From NCBI GenBank assembly GCA_015852425.1, contig JAAAIG010000043.1, positions 22,796 through 86,795 on the forward strand: DNA of 64,000 nucleotides. The letters run 5' to 3'. Positions 12,369 to 24,779 of the stretch are shown here, piece by piece. The notes below the pieces were generated by a model. The model made no database searches. It worked only from the letters and a program-made list of their open reading frames with translations, and was not told the origin of the DNA. The stretch is from Gryganskiella cystojenkinii. Its lineage: Eukaryota; Mortierellomycota; Mortierellomycetes; Mortierellales; Mortierellaceae. A program made the translations under genes and the position numbers. Numbering within the stretch: the first letter of the stretch is position 1; every line of letters begins with the position of its first letter.

Positions 12369-15077
12369 CTAAGGGATAACAAACTGTCCCGTCGACGGAT
12401 CAGGATCTCTGCTTTGAAACCCTCGCTTCCTCCAATCTCTCAGAACCACACGCCATTCTTGCACAAACGACGGTTTAAAACACGAAACAAAGATCCAGAT
12501 GCCCGTGGTCGAGACCAAGAATTCAGAGGCCATCATCAACAGGTGATCGGGTACGTTGCCTTCTGCAAACTGGTTCGCACAGAATTCTTGGTCCCCACCG
12601 CCACTACCCTCAGTAAAGAGACAAAGTTTCCAGGTCGATTTCCAAGTTTGGTCCAAAGGTTGGTTCAGGCCCTCGATCGCGTAAAACGACCAGTAGACAA
12701 GGACGGAGACGGAAAAGATGGCGGCTAGAGCGGCGGGGCGCCATTGGATCCTGATCGAGTGGATGACATGAGCGCGATGACGGACCTGGTTGGACGACCG
12801 CATGGTCGATCGAACGTGGATTGATGCCGTGAAAGGTAGGGAGGCGGGAACTACGGTCGCGTATGAGGTCAAGGGAAATCGCCGAGAATGACTAGAAGAG
12901 ACAATGGCGTCGGGACTTCCCAGGGTGACCCGCATGATACGAATAACGGTCATGAGGTGAAAGAAGAGTGAGGGGAGCATTAATATGCCTATGGGGAGAA
13001 AAAAGAGCCAATTCGAGGCTTCTTGAGTCACCATGCACCTTTTGTAGACCAATGAAAAATAAAGGATGTGATGAATTTCAAATTTAGGCCCTTCCGAAGC
13101 AAAGCTGGTCAAACAGTATCTTACATATTCGAGTTATTCCATGCGGTCGATCTGGTAGCGATAGCAATGCTTGTCAAGACTGCAGGGAGACCCCACCCAA
13201 GAGAATGAGTGATCCAAGTTCTGTCCCCTAACCAATACGAGTTCCAGGCCACCCGAAGATGCCAGTTTATCATAATCATGGATAGCCAGACTGAGGTCGC
13301 CATCGATCCAAAGATCACCCATGCACCCTGGGCGGCACAGAAGGAATTGTTTGTGAAATTTGCAGTGACAATTGGGATACCCTCGGGATCTGGTTGGTAG
13401 TTCGGACCAACACATTGGATCCGTTTTGGGTTGCCGTGGGAGAGGACCACGGCGGTGTTGAAGACAAAAGAAGCGATGGCGACAAAGAGGATGAGGTTCT
13501 GAGGGCGTTGAAGTTTCTCCGGTAGGACAAAGTGAGAGACGATGAGGACCAAGGCTAAAAGCGCAGAGATGCCCTTGAAGATGTCCATAATCATAAACCC
13601 CTGGCGGAGACGATTCTGGGGGTAGTAGCCGTCGGATTGGGGGCAGGGGAGACAACATCCACAGTTGCAGTTGGTGTTGTCGCCGTTGAGGAGACCGCTT
13701 GAGGTACGAAAGATTGGATCATCGACAAATGCAGGGGGCAACTTGGAAAGGGTCGAGAACAGGTTTTGTTGTTGCTTTTGAGTGTGCCATATTAACGGCA
13801 GCCAAAGAGACCAAAAAGACCAAAAAGAAAAAAAAAAATTGATCGAACACAGAACAAAAGCGTATTCTTGATTTAGCAGTAATTCAAAAGAATATTCATA
13901 GAACAAAGAGGTCCCGAACTGGCAACAAAAAGCTTTCTTTTTTTACATGGAAGAGCGTTACAAGACGCGTCGGGTTCAAGCGCGAGGGGACCGCCAGGAT
14001 AATTTTGTGTGCCTAGAACCGGGGCTGAGCAATCTGGGAGGATGGCCTTGTTCTTCGAGGGGGGAAGGAGACCTCGCTGTTGAAGGTATAATATGTCTGC
14101 CTGGCAGGTCTTGGCGACTGCTTGACAAAGAGTTTCACAAGCGAACTACAGGTTGTAACTGTCATCTGTCGATAGATTTTTTTTAAAAAACTCGGTTAAG
14201 ACTCTGATCATCCTCCATTTACAGAAGAGTTTCAAAGCAAAAGAAAACAAATGAAGTGTACTTTTTCCAACATTGGCGACCGTTTGGGGGAAAGCTGCCG
14301 AACAAATAAAAGACAGGATGGTTGACCTGCAGGGGTCCTGAAGCGGTGAGATCAAAATCGAGCTCAACCCTGAAACGGCCTCCACTGTGGACACATTTGT
14401 TGTTCCCTCGGGAAGCCAGACATTGTAATCGACGAAGCCTTTGCAAGCCTCGCCGGTGTAAGGAACGACTAGTGATAGAATAAAGTGTAAGCTGTGAGTG
14501 GTTAGAAACAGACGATCCGTTGAGAGTTTCAAGGCACAGACGAGAGTAAGAAGACTTCGGCGACACATTTAAGACAAAAATGGCCTCTCTGTGTGAATGA
14601 ACCTTGTCCAAGGACCGTTATTCCAGCCGTTGTGGGTTGAATTTTTGAGAAAGAGAGGCTGAGATCCGTCGATGTCCTTGAGGTACACTGGTAGGAGTGT
14701 CTCATTTGCTTCAACATTTCTGTGTGAAGGTGACAAGAGTAAGTATTTGGAAAGAAGAAAAAAAGGAAAGATTGAAGAGTTCGAAAGTAAGAGAGGGTGG
14801 TGGACGACCGTCTTTCGTCTGGCTGAAAGGAGAGTTCAACAGTGGCTGTGAGACAAGTAATAAGGACGAAAGAGCGAAAAGAATATGTGGAGGAGAGTAG
14901 AGAGACCTTAAAACAGAAGAAGTAGGGGTTCGGTGAACTGTTGGAAGGATCACGATCGAGTAAGAAAGTAAAAAAGAAAAAAGCACATATCAGCTGGAGG
15001 CTGGCCTCAGCTTACCTCCATTGACAAAATTGATCATCTTCCCCTTCGGGTGCTCTTGTAGATACCAAGTGGTACCA
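12369..15077 (-). CDS. Frizzled/Smoothened-like seven-transmembrane receptor, 5' end and some joins unresolved
   Basis: Coding segments read on the minus strand at about 15077-15016, 14719-14610, 14499-14280, 14145-13947, 13774-13125 and 13038-12369. The N-terminal half is a cysteine-rich domain: GEACKGFVDYNVWLP, then DPC, C.AAFPQ, then CETLCQAVAKTCQADI, and LPDCSAPVLG. This spacing is that of the Frizzled CRD. After it come CNCGCCLPCP..DGYYP and seven hydrophobic segments, the last followed by a short basic tail with no clear KTxxxW Dishevelled-binding motif. Fungal Frizzled/Smoothened-like receptors (Fsl) are known from early-diverging fungi; their ligands are unknown. Most joins agree in phase, including AT|G between the last two exons. 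The CRD-to-membrane join does not: the good donor at 13946 leaves one base while the acceptor at 13775 needs none. No initiating ATG or signal peptide is visible upstream of 15077. The gene could be intact with unusual splicing, affected by a sequence error, or decaying. Confidence 0.72.
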
Positions 15078-15266
15078 CTAACAATATCCTATTTTTTTCT
15101 CTCTCGCGATCTCTCCTCCACTCTTTCGCTCTTTCATTTCATCCAACAAAAAAAAAACGGCAGAAGCACATTCAACGAGCAAGAAACGTCCTTTAATACT
15201 GTTTTTGTTTTGTTTTCGTAGGATACGTCGATTATATTATGACAAGGAGAAATGTGGTCAATATAT

Positions 15267-17622
15267 CTACGGGATGATGGCTTGAGGGGCACCAGGCGAG
15301 CCCAGATCAACAGTACCGAAGCCGGGTCCACCTTGAGGACTACTCAAGCGTTTGTAACTGTCGTCTGCAGTGGAGGTGGTCATCAACGAGTCCCGACCAT
15401 AATCATGGTACCCAGAACTGTTGTATGGGGTTACCTGGGGAGATCCAGCCGAGGATGTAAACATGGCTCCCGAGCCCTTCTCGTATGTCGGATCAGGAGT
15501 ATCAGGGGCTGGGGCGACAGTGACGGGTGGTGGAGGTGGGTAATAGATCGTACCGATGGGTGCTGCGGAAGAGGAAGTTGGAGAAGGGTATCCTAAGCCG
15601 TAACTGTCTCCGTACATGCTATCGGTGTTGGCAGGTTCCGAGTCCAAGTACTCGGCGACATTGGGTTTTGTGTAGTGAGCGTCGGACATATGAGGAGAGG
15701 GTTGGGTGAACTGGTTCTGGTAATGCTGTTGGTTTTGGGGGTACTGTTGTTGTTGTTGTTGCGGCTGGAAGATCTTTGGGCTGTAATCATGCTGATGTTG
15801 CTGTTGCTGCAGTAATTGCTCCTGTCGCTGTTGAAATTGTTGTTGCTCCAGAAGTTGCTGTTGTTGCTGATCGAATTGCTGTTGATCATATTGCCGCTGA
15901 AGTTCCGCCGCATATACATCATTGACGGCGACGTTTGCAGCTATAGCTAGCGAGGGATCGCCAAAGTTGCCTCCTGCTCCTCCCCCTCCGTTGCCATAGG
16001 CACCAACGGCGGGCTTGCCATTGTTGCTCGCTCCATGGCCATAGGCACCTACTCCTCCAACAGCTCCTCCTCCTCCTCCTCCGTCACCGTGATGGCTAGC
16101 TGATTGCATCCGCATCTCGCTTTCTTCCTGTTGAGGAACCTTTTGATGCCGTTGTCTCTTGCGACGGTTTCGTTCATAGATGGCCCAGGCACCAACGACC
16201 AAGACTGCGACTGCGGCGGCACAAATTCCTCCAATAAGACCAGCGGACATGCCGCCTTTACCGCTGCCTCCTGATCCAGAAGTTCCATTACCACCACCAC
16301 CATTGCCATTTCCTCCCGAGATCATGGCACTCGAGGGTGTGTACGAGAGTTGCCATTGCAGCTTTTGAAGATCCAGAAGTAACATGCATTCGGCGCCTGT
16401 GGGTACACCGCCGTTTGTACTTGGGGTCGTGTAGAAGCCACCCCAGACCATGAACGTGTTATCTACTACTGTACAGGCGGCATTGCCTCGTCCTTTACCA
16501 GAATAAGGGACTGTGGTCCAGGTCCAGCTCTGAGTGTTCAAGATGTAGGCATTGGGATCTGCAGTTCCGGATCCTATCGGGAACCCTCCAAAGATCGCGA
16601 CCAACGATCCGTCAGCATCTACTCCACCACAAACAATAAAGAGATATATCAGTTGCCAAAAACACAAAAGTTTGTCCATTCGAGAATAAATAATAAAGAA
16701 TATATGGAAAAACTTGGAAAAACAGTAAAGCACTCACTGCTGGCCGCACAATGACTGTTCCGAGAGTAAGCGAAAGTGCCCGTGGTATTCTACAACAAAA
16801 AGAAATAAAGTAGCGTCATCAGTTCCTCTGCGGTGCTCGGTTGAAAACATCAAAGTATCGCCATCGTTTTTTTTTTAAATAACTGATCTCATCCTTCATT
16901 TTCATTACCTGAGTAGACCAACCACCTGTAAGAGGCCAATAAATCCAAAGATTGGGGCTATTACCACCACCAATCACCAACATGGCACCCAACTTTGATG
17001 CCCAGACCGCACCATAAGTCGAAGGGTTCTGGGGACCAGTTGAGGTCGTCTCTGTTAGGGTTTTTGTCGCAGGATCATAAACATTAAATGCGTTTGAAAG
17101 AGTCGATCCAGCGGGTCCACCATCGCCTCCGAGGATATAAATCTTGTTGGCAGAAGGGTTGGTCACGACCGAAAAGTCTCTTCTCGAGTTGTCTTGCAAT
17201 ACGACGGAGCCTGTGGGGGGTGCGGACCAGGTCTTGGTCGCTATATCGTAGATGTTTAACCAAGAAGCTGCTACCTGACTTGCAGAAGCGGCCGTGTCTC
17301 GTCCAAATGTATAAAAAGTTGAATTGTCAGAAGAGTAACCTGCAGAGTGGAAACCGTTGTAGGGTCCGGCGGGTAAAGATGTCCAGGCTGGCGCGGCGGT
17401 GGTCCAGGGTTGGGACAGATCAAGGGACCAAAAGGTCTGAACGAGGTTATCGGCATAGGTTGCACCTCCTTGGATATAGAAGTTGTTCCCGACCCGAGCA
17501 AAGGCTGCTCCACCGACAGATTGGGGCTGTGATGGTTGAGAGAGTGTTTGATGGGCGAGAAGAGGGAAAATGACGGAGGTCAAGACCGCCGTCGTAGATC
17601 GGAAATATGGGTGTCGCCGCAT
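15267..17622 (-). CDS. Kelch-repeat single-pass membrane protein
   Basis: Three exons, 17622-16909, 16789-16738 and 16621-15267, join with matching phases and give 706 residues. Residues 1-28 are a signal peptide (basic start, then LTSVIFPLLA and a QP-type end). Residues about 33-350 are kelch-type beta-propeller blades, seen as repeated GG followed by a Trp or Tyr several residues later (FYIQGGATY, IYILGGDGG, MLVIGGGNS, LVAIFGG, FMVWGG). A Gly/Ser/Asn linker leads to one membrane helix at about 382-403, followed by the basic stop-transfer RNRRKRQR. The roughly 300-residue tail is Gly-, Gln- and Pro-rich, with polyGln and several Tyr-Gly or Tyr-Pro motifs. The topology is an outward-facing propeller with a long cytoplasmic tail, suggesting a cell-surface sensor or adhesion protein (inference). 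A second protein of the same design lies at 53745-55331. Its 3' end is only 190 bp from the first recognisable exon of the Frizzled-like gene on the same strand. Confidence 0.85.
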
Positions 17623-19047
17623 TTTAAATGCAAAGTGTCTTAGAGTTGCGTTGTGTGGGACAGAAAAGGTGTAGTTTGTGTACGAAATAAAAAAGTATGA
17701 GGCGTGTGTTAGGATAGACAGAGAAAAAAGGTCTCACGAACCGAAAAAAAGAAGGCAGTGAAAGGAGTGTTGCTGGATGGGCGTATGCTGGAGGAAAAAG
17801 AAGATAAAGATACGAGACGTCGATGGTTGAACTGAAAAACAGGGGAGAAAAAAATGAAAAAAGAAAAAGGAGGGGAGAGAAGGCAAAAAACTGAGGGGAG
17901 AGGGAAGACAGAGGATATATATAGGTGGCTCTGTAGGTGGGAAACGTAGATCGAGCCTTTGCACTGCCTGCAAAAAAAAAAAGACCCCTCTATCTTTGTT
18001 GGTGGTTGATTTGCGTTCTTGGGAGTCTTCTCATCTGAGAAGAAAAGGTCTGGACCGAGGCTCTGAAATGTCTGTCATCTTCGCAGATCGAACAGGATAT
18101 AACTAAGCCCTTCGCCCAGTCATCGAGGCGCGGAAATCCTTTTTCTCCCGAAATAGAACCACTGCCCCCACGGCTTGGACATAAAAAAAAAGATTATAAC
18201 CACGCATATGCTTTCTTGGGAGAGAGAACGAGAGACAAGTAACACTCTTGACTTGTCCGTAGGTTTTTTTTTCGGGGAGACATTCTTTGGTTTGCCACCT
18301 CCTATCCTTTTTGTCCTGCACAATGCCAGAAAAGAAAAAAAAAAAGAAAAAAAAAAGGAAAAAAAAAAAGAAAAAAATCGGCCCGTGTCTCTCTTAGCCG
18401 CTTGACAGCTCAAAAAAAAAAGGACAACCTGGGACTCCTCTTCGTTCCGAGGGGAAAAGTCCAAAGCGTTTGCCTGAATTGTTACCTCTTGTTGACGTTC
18501 TTTGTTGATATATCTAATTTGGTCGTCCAAGAAACACTACCGCCACAATTGTCCTTGTTCAGCCACTAGTCTATCGTCCATTGTCGTATTGGGCTATATA
18601 ACAAGGAAAAAAAAAGAGCTCTTTTGGATTTAAACTTGGACATGAGGCATCAAGGCGTCCAGCGTAGGCTCTTTTTCCTTACAAAGAAAGTTGCCTCCGT
18701 GGAACAATTCTCAAGACAACAGAGAGAAGATACGCACGGTGTCATGTAATGCTAGGTACGTGCCTTGCATAGTGAATATGAAATAGGTGAATGGAGTAGA
18801 GAGTCCATTCTCGGCGTAGCTGTGCACTTGGCATTGGACTTTGAAAACAAAAACATTCCAGCTGGTGGGACGGACAGACAGCACAGCAGATGGTACTGGA
18901 CAACCTTGGGACCCTGTCTTCCCGAGTTTTTTGAAGGGCAGTCACATAAAACGTGCGATTAAAAAACGCGTTTGTGGTTACTCCTCTTCATCCATCCATT
19001 ACTTCCTTCCACTCTTCATCATCATCGCCATAACCTCACATTTCAGG
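17623..19047. other. Intergenic region between divergent kelch and WD40 genes
   Basis: No supported gene. TATA-like strings occur at 17916-17926 (best read on the minus strand, about 300 bp before the kelch start) and at 18594-18601 (plus strand, about 450 bp before the WD40 start). Neither is confirmed. An A-rich simple repeat sits at 18329-18377. Confidence 0.4.
18329..18377. repeat. A-rich microsatellite
   Basis: Runs of seven to eleven A are interrupted by single or paired G bases over about 50 bp. It is a simple repeat with no coding sense. Confidence 0.85.
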
Positions 19048-21180
19048 ATGGCTTCAACAAATCCGATCTCATACCAGATTCCTGTCGACCAGATTGACTT
19101 TTCGCCAAACATCTCGGACCAGGCCGAGAACTTTTTCCAGACAGATGCCGACATAGCTCGCATGCAAGCCCGTCAGGGAATGGTCAACTACGACAAAGGT
19201 CAAGCCATCAAGGTCTCGTCAAAGGTCCTGGATATGTGTCCCGGTCGCAAGATTCGGTCTGTAACAGCCTCTACTACAAGCAGCACTGTTCAGCAGGATC
19301 AAGGAGAGGATCTGGACGAGAGAATCGTTGCTGCCGAATTAGGACCATTGTCCTCAGGAACCTCTGCCACGTCAAATCAATCCACAGGAATAGCGGCAGT
19401 GGCGGCAGCGCCAGGCACTGGGCGGACGATTGTTGTGGACGACAAAGCTGTTCTGGGGGCGACCATGTTCTTGGCCGAGAGTGGACATGTCGCACGCAAG
19501 ATCAATCTCGAGGTAAATAGGCCAGAGATCGATTATGAGGTCCAAAAATGTGATTTATGGCAAAGAATCGGAGCACTAACCTTGTATAAGCGTAATGGTC
19601 TTTGAAATTAGACCGGAAAGACGATGCGTATCTTCCATGGACATACAGGGCCTGTTACTCGTGTAGCGGTGTATTATACCCAATCTGGAGAGGAACGACT
19701 CGTCACTGGATCCTGGGACAAAACGATCAAAATTTGGGACACCAACACAAAGGAATGTCTCGCCACCTTGCGAGGCCACACGGATTTCGTCAAGGCGATT
19801 GTGGTCAGGACCTTGTTCGTGAACCAACCCGATGCGCAGGGCAAGGAGACTCAGGTCCGTCACCACGAGCTCTTTTCAGCCTCGTACGATGGAACAATCT
19901 TGCACTGGGATCTCGAAAAATTCGAACCATTCCAGGGTGGCGCCGGTGGTCCCTGGAAGGGCCATGTCCGAGGAATCAATGACCTCTGTCTGACGATCGA
20001 AGACGATTCTGAAAGGAAGGCTGATGCCGAGGGAGAGGATCATGGAAAGGAGTATTTATACTCTGCTGGAAGCGATGGCACGATTCGGAAATGGGATATC
20101 ACAAGAGGGCAGGGTCGAGGAGGTCATTGTGCACATGTTTTTAATCATCATGCCACGACCGTCTACAGGGTCATTGTAGAGGCTGTTGAGATTTGGTCTG
20201 GTAAGGTTTTCATTATAAATGATATAGGACAAGAAGAACGGTCTGGACCTTTCCGCGAGAGTGCCTGCACAATGACGAACTTGCCGGAGGAAATATCCGG
20301 AGTATTTTTTTTTCTGCTCAAAATCTTACCTCCTTTTTCTTGTTTTTTGTTTTAGCATCGGCTGACAAAACTGCACAGAGACTGGACTTGGAGGTAAAGG
20401 AGTAGAATGAAAAGAGGAGAGAGAAGAAGATTGCTCAGAAAAACCGTTGTTGGCCCTTTTCTTTTTTTTTTTTTTTTGCTGTGCGGGTCTAATTATACTT
20501 ACTCGCGCGGTGTCTCACCCAAGGTATCGCTGACACTATGAACATCCTGCATTTTCTTTTACTTTTGGAAAAATTAGACAAAGAAGGTCGATACGACGTT
20601 GCTTCACCCTGATTTTGTGAAATCCATTGCACTGGCTGGACCCTACGTCGTCACTGGAGGAAGACAGGAGACCATCCGTGTGTGGTCCGTTGCTGTAAGT
20701 GCTTCAATGCCCGAGATTGTATTTTTGACATTTTTATTTGAGCACAGCCACCAAGCATAAAGGATAAAAACAAAAATCGAGGTTATTTTATACTGATATT
20801 TTTTCCCTTCTTCTCTGTACCCAATGGATGTTATTTTTTAGACGGGAAAACTCATCAAGGAAATTACAGGGCATTTCGATGAGGTCTCGAGTATGGTCGC
20901 GATTGGAACGACCCTGTTCACCGGTTCTTTGGATAACACGGTCCGTCGGTGGTCGTTGAGGGAGCAGGACTTAATCATATCGCCACCAAAAGACATTGGC
21001 GAGACACCCGCCTCGGGCTCAACAAGTGCAGCTTTGGAGGGCGAGGTTGAGATGAACGAGGTGACAAACTCAAGCAAGAGTGCCGATGCTGCGACTGCAG
21101 TAACAAGCACTAGCATGATGACAGAGGAAGAAGAAAGGGAGCTTGCGGAGCTCATGGGAAGTGATTTTGAGGATGATTGA
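19048..21180 (+). CDS. WD40-repeat protein
   Basis: Five exons, 19048-19512, 19612-20200, 20356-20393, 20578-20694 and 20842-21180, join with all phases matching and give 515 residues. The first 155 residues are a variable N-terminal region starting MASTNPISYQIPVDQIDF. WD40 blades follow: GHTGPVTRVAVYY...GSWDKTIKIWD, GHTDFVKAIVV...SASYDGTILHWDL, GHVRGINDLCL...SAGSDGTIRKWDI, a blade with SADKTAQRLDL, HPDFVKSIAL...GGRQETIRVWSV, and GHFDEVSSM...GSLDNTVRRWSL. That makes about six recognisable blades, so one propeller. The C-terminus is acidic (ELAELMGSDFEDD). WD40 propellers are protein-interaction platforms. I cannot assign this one to a named complex. The small 38-bp third exon is unusual but has good splice sites and the correct phase. 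Confidence 0.85.
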
Positions 21181-22026
21181 ATAAATGATAACCCTGCACC
21201 ACCTCCTTACATGCAAGGGTAAATAATTTTTTTTTTAAAAAAAAAAAAAAAAAAATAATCTCGTTACAAACACCGTGAGCTATATCTTTGTCGTTGTGGG
21301 CGCGAGAAAGATGAGTTCAGGGACTGGACTGAATTAGAAAATTTATGGGTTCGGTGCTAAGTGATGGAATTGGGATGTTGAGGTCAGCGCCTCTTTTGCT
21401 TTCCCAACAGGGGACGGTCTCCAACTCCACAAACCCCCTATGTTGGGACAGGGAAAGACAAAGAAAGTAGGTTTATTACGGGTAGACGGACGAGAAAATA
21501 GGGTGTGAGCAAAAACAAACCCGATTAAGACGCCAGTCGCACAAATCCAATGTGAACTTGATTTCGTGCATTAGCAAATCGGGCATGTTTGTGATTGTCA
21601 CACACGTTTCCTTGTTCGTCTCCTTGTCTGCCACTGTAATGTCATGTTATAGTTCACCCTTTCTTTTTGTGTGTGCATGAAAAGCTCAACCGGACAGGGT
21701 TTGTCGAGTGTCTACTGGTGAATGTGTGCAGATGGAGCGTATGTCCTGTCCAATCGAGTGCCAAAAAAACAAGGGAGTAATCTACAAAGAGATGGATGAA
21801 GACGCTGCTCTCTTCGTTTTCACCTCTGGCATTTTTTTTTTTCGATCAAATTATTTTCAATCGTGTTCGCTGTTTTCCGTCCGTCAGCCTTCTCTTTTTC
21901 TTCCTTTGCTCAGTTCAACTTACTAACAATCTTGTCGATTTTTCTTTGTTTCTACCTCCACTCATCCGGCTATTTTTCACGAGCTTTCTGATATTGCACA
22001 CTCTTCGTCTCTCACTTAGCAAAAAA

Positions 22027-22123
22027 NNNNNNNNNNNNNNNNNNNNNNNNNNNNNNNNNNNNNNNNNNNNNNNNNNNNNNNNNNNNNNNNNNNNNNNNNN
22101 NNNNNNNNNNNNNNNNNNNNNNN
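22027..22123. other. Assembly gap (97 N)
   Basis: A continuous run of N, sized 97. It lies in non-coding sequence as far as can be seen. Confidence 0.97.
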
Positions 22124-24641
22124 TTCCCTAGTGGGTAAGTAGAATAAATAACGGGGTGGTGGATGAATCGTTCACAACTCATGGCGCACTTTCGGATAAA
22201 GAATCTTGAAAAGGGGAATACACATGCTGAGGTACTGCAGGTCAACACAAGGAGATAGAGAGTGAAAGACAGAGAAAAGAGTACAAAGGAAGGGGAGAGT
22301 TGGAGCGAGGTTTTCCTTGGAGTGGGTTTAAGGGTGTCATCATTTATGGTCCAGAATGACGATGCTAACACTTGGTCATTACCGAAAACAAACAAATAAG
22401 CGAATACCATGAACAACCACAGAGTTTGCCCTTGAAGAGAAACGAGGACGAGGTAGTCCAAGGATGAAGGCCAGCAGCAACAAAAGAAAATTGTCTAATA
22501 GAACCAGGAATATATCGCATGAGAAGGGGGGGGGAACCGACCAACAACGACAAGAACTCGGATATCGAATCAGATCATCAGGGTCTTCCCCCCCTCTGGC
22601 CTGTCACACTCTTTCTCGTCCATTCATTCTTCCCTTTTCTCTTTTTGATCTTTTTTCATTGTTTTATGCCTCCTCCTCTCCCCTTCTTCCTCCCGTTTCT
22701 TTCGTCCTGTCTCCGTTTTCTTCCAGCATTAACTTTGTTTTTTGTTGTTTTGTTTTTTTTTCTTTGTTTTGTCCGTATTTACTGTACCTCGATTCATCAT
22801 TTTTGGGGTTCATTACTGACCTGACCTGATCTGACCTTGAACCAGATCCTTTTAATTATTTCGCGACAATTTTGCCTTTCATTGAAACAGGACGCGTCTC
22901 AAAACCATCATCAAATTTACAAGGTAAAGTTCAATAGAGCGGTCAGACCATTCACCTTGGAATGGCGTTGCATTCAAACGTTATTGACCTCCATTTCACA
23001 TTGCCTGCAATGTCAAGTCACTCCATTCTGGGTAAACAATTTCGGGCGTTTTGACGCCCAAGACATTTAAACGTACACAGCGTTTTTTAGATGCGCCAAA
23101 AAAAAACAAAAAAAAAAAATCGGGCTTTGGACTCTGGAAAAGAGCTGGGTGAGGAAGAATCTGTTCTTGTGGCACCACAAACCACTCGTTCAGCACTTTT
23201 ATTTCCTTCAGCATCAATTGGCACTTTGTGCAGTTTCGCGCCTTTGTGGGATTTTATGTCCCTTGCTTTTGTAAACATTGTCAATACGCGTCAGCACTGG
23301 TGCATTCCATTCAGGTCGCAACAAGTCAAAGAGTGCATGGGCCCTATATTTCACTCCTTTGCTTTGATTCTGTATTTGGGAAAGGGGAGAAATCGCGTGG
23401 AGGTCTTTCTGAAGGCTAGAGCTTTTTTCTCAGCTATTGATCATTTCGAATGAACCGTTGCCGATTGTCCGTGTTTGCATGCGATTCGCCATCTGTACGA
23501 TTGCCGCCTTTTTTTTTGAGGGAGGAAGGTAGGGGAAGGGGGGGGGGGGGTTCTTTTTTTATGGTCATTCCCAACGTATCTTTTCTGCAGGGATGAGCAC
23601 CCAGCTACTCGTGTTCATTACTCGCATTCCAGATCATGTTTATTCTTTTCATTCATTCGAGATGATCGTCGCGCTCCCTCCCTCCCTTGTCTCCCACTCT
23701 CTGCCTCAGTCCTTTCTCTCCCACTCACTCTTTACTCTCTCTCCTTGTCGATTTGGTCTTCGCCCTCTTTCTGTAGTTCCCCTTCCTCGCCCTTGCTGCC
23801 TTTTTGTCGTTATTTCTGTTTGCCGAGTTCTTTTCATATGCATGAGTGCATACAACGCGGTATCTCTTTGTGTTTGTTTTTTCTGTCTTTTTTCTTCAGA
23901 AAAAACAAGATGACAGATCTCTCTCTCCTTAGCGACCGCTATGCACGGTGACTTTGCTACAGCAAACAACAAGACGAGACCCTTGAGGTCCCTCCTTCCT
24001 CTTTTCTCTCTTCTCCTACTATACTCCTTCCCCTCACTACCTGTGTGGTTGCACGGTTGTGGTGAGAAAAATACAGAAAATCTAAAGGCCTTTCATAGTT
24101 TGGTTGCGCGTATGAAAACCACCAAGGGGTATCGGTAGAAATCGAAAGACCGTTTTCAGTTCACTTTGGCTACCCCACGTACATGCATTTGCGAAATGGA
24201 CATTATTTTTTCTTCACTTTACATCCCACTCCGTTCTTGGAACAGCATTGATGACTGCTCTCCTCAAAATATTACTTGTTGTAGGAGGAATGCGAGAGTT
24301 CGCGCGACCACGGGATCAATGGCTGCCCTTTGGGTACTCCACCCTTCACATATTTTTAAGTTGTACGCCCGTTGTGCCCGGCAACCCCTCTTTATCTTTT
24401 ACTCGCGACAGCGGCAAGACAAAAATTCACAGGACAGCTCAAGAGCTAATTATAAACGCTTAGTCCCTGGATACACCCCCACCCCCTCCTACTGCTGCTC
24501 CTCGTCCTCCTCTCCTTGGTGCCTAGCACCCCCATTCCTGGGATCATTTCTTTAAGTTTCTAACTTTTTTTTTCTTTTTTTCCTCCTTTCCACCTTTCTC
24601 TTTGCTGTCGCACCAATTAACTAAGCACCGTCATCTTCTCG

Positions 24642-24779
24642 ACTATCGGACTCTAATTGCATTTAACTCTTTCGCATCCTCCCTCCTAACTCTCATATCC
24701 TCCCACTTTTACTATCGGATTCTAATTGCATTTAACTCTTTCGCATCCTCCCTCCTAACTCTCATATCCTCCCACTTTC
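24642..24779. repeat. Two-copy 69-bp tandem repeat upstream of the RasGEF gene
   Basis: The unit beginning actatcgga at 24642 recurs at 24711 with one C/T difference at its tenth base and otherwise near identity, including the CTCATATCCTCCCACTTT end. High identity suggests a recent duplication. It lies about 600 bp before the RasGEF start codon. Confidence 0.85.

Noticed and set aside
14711..14986. Signal-peptide-like frame (MLFSFLLSYSIVILPTVH) upstream of the Frizzled CRD
   Set aside because: Lies in a pyrimidine-rich intron, has no true ATG, and is out of frame with the CRD exons.
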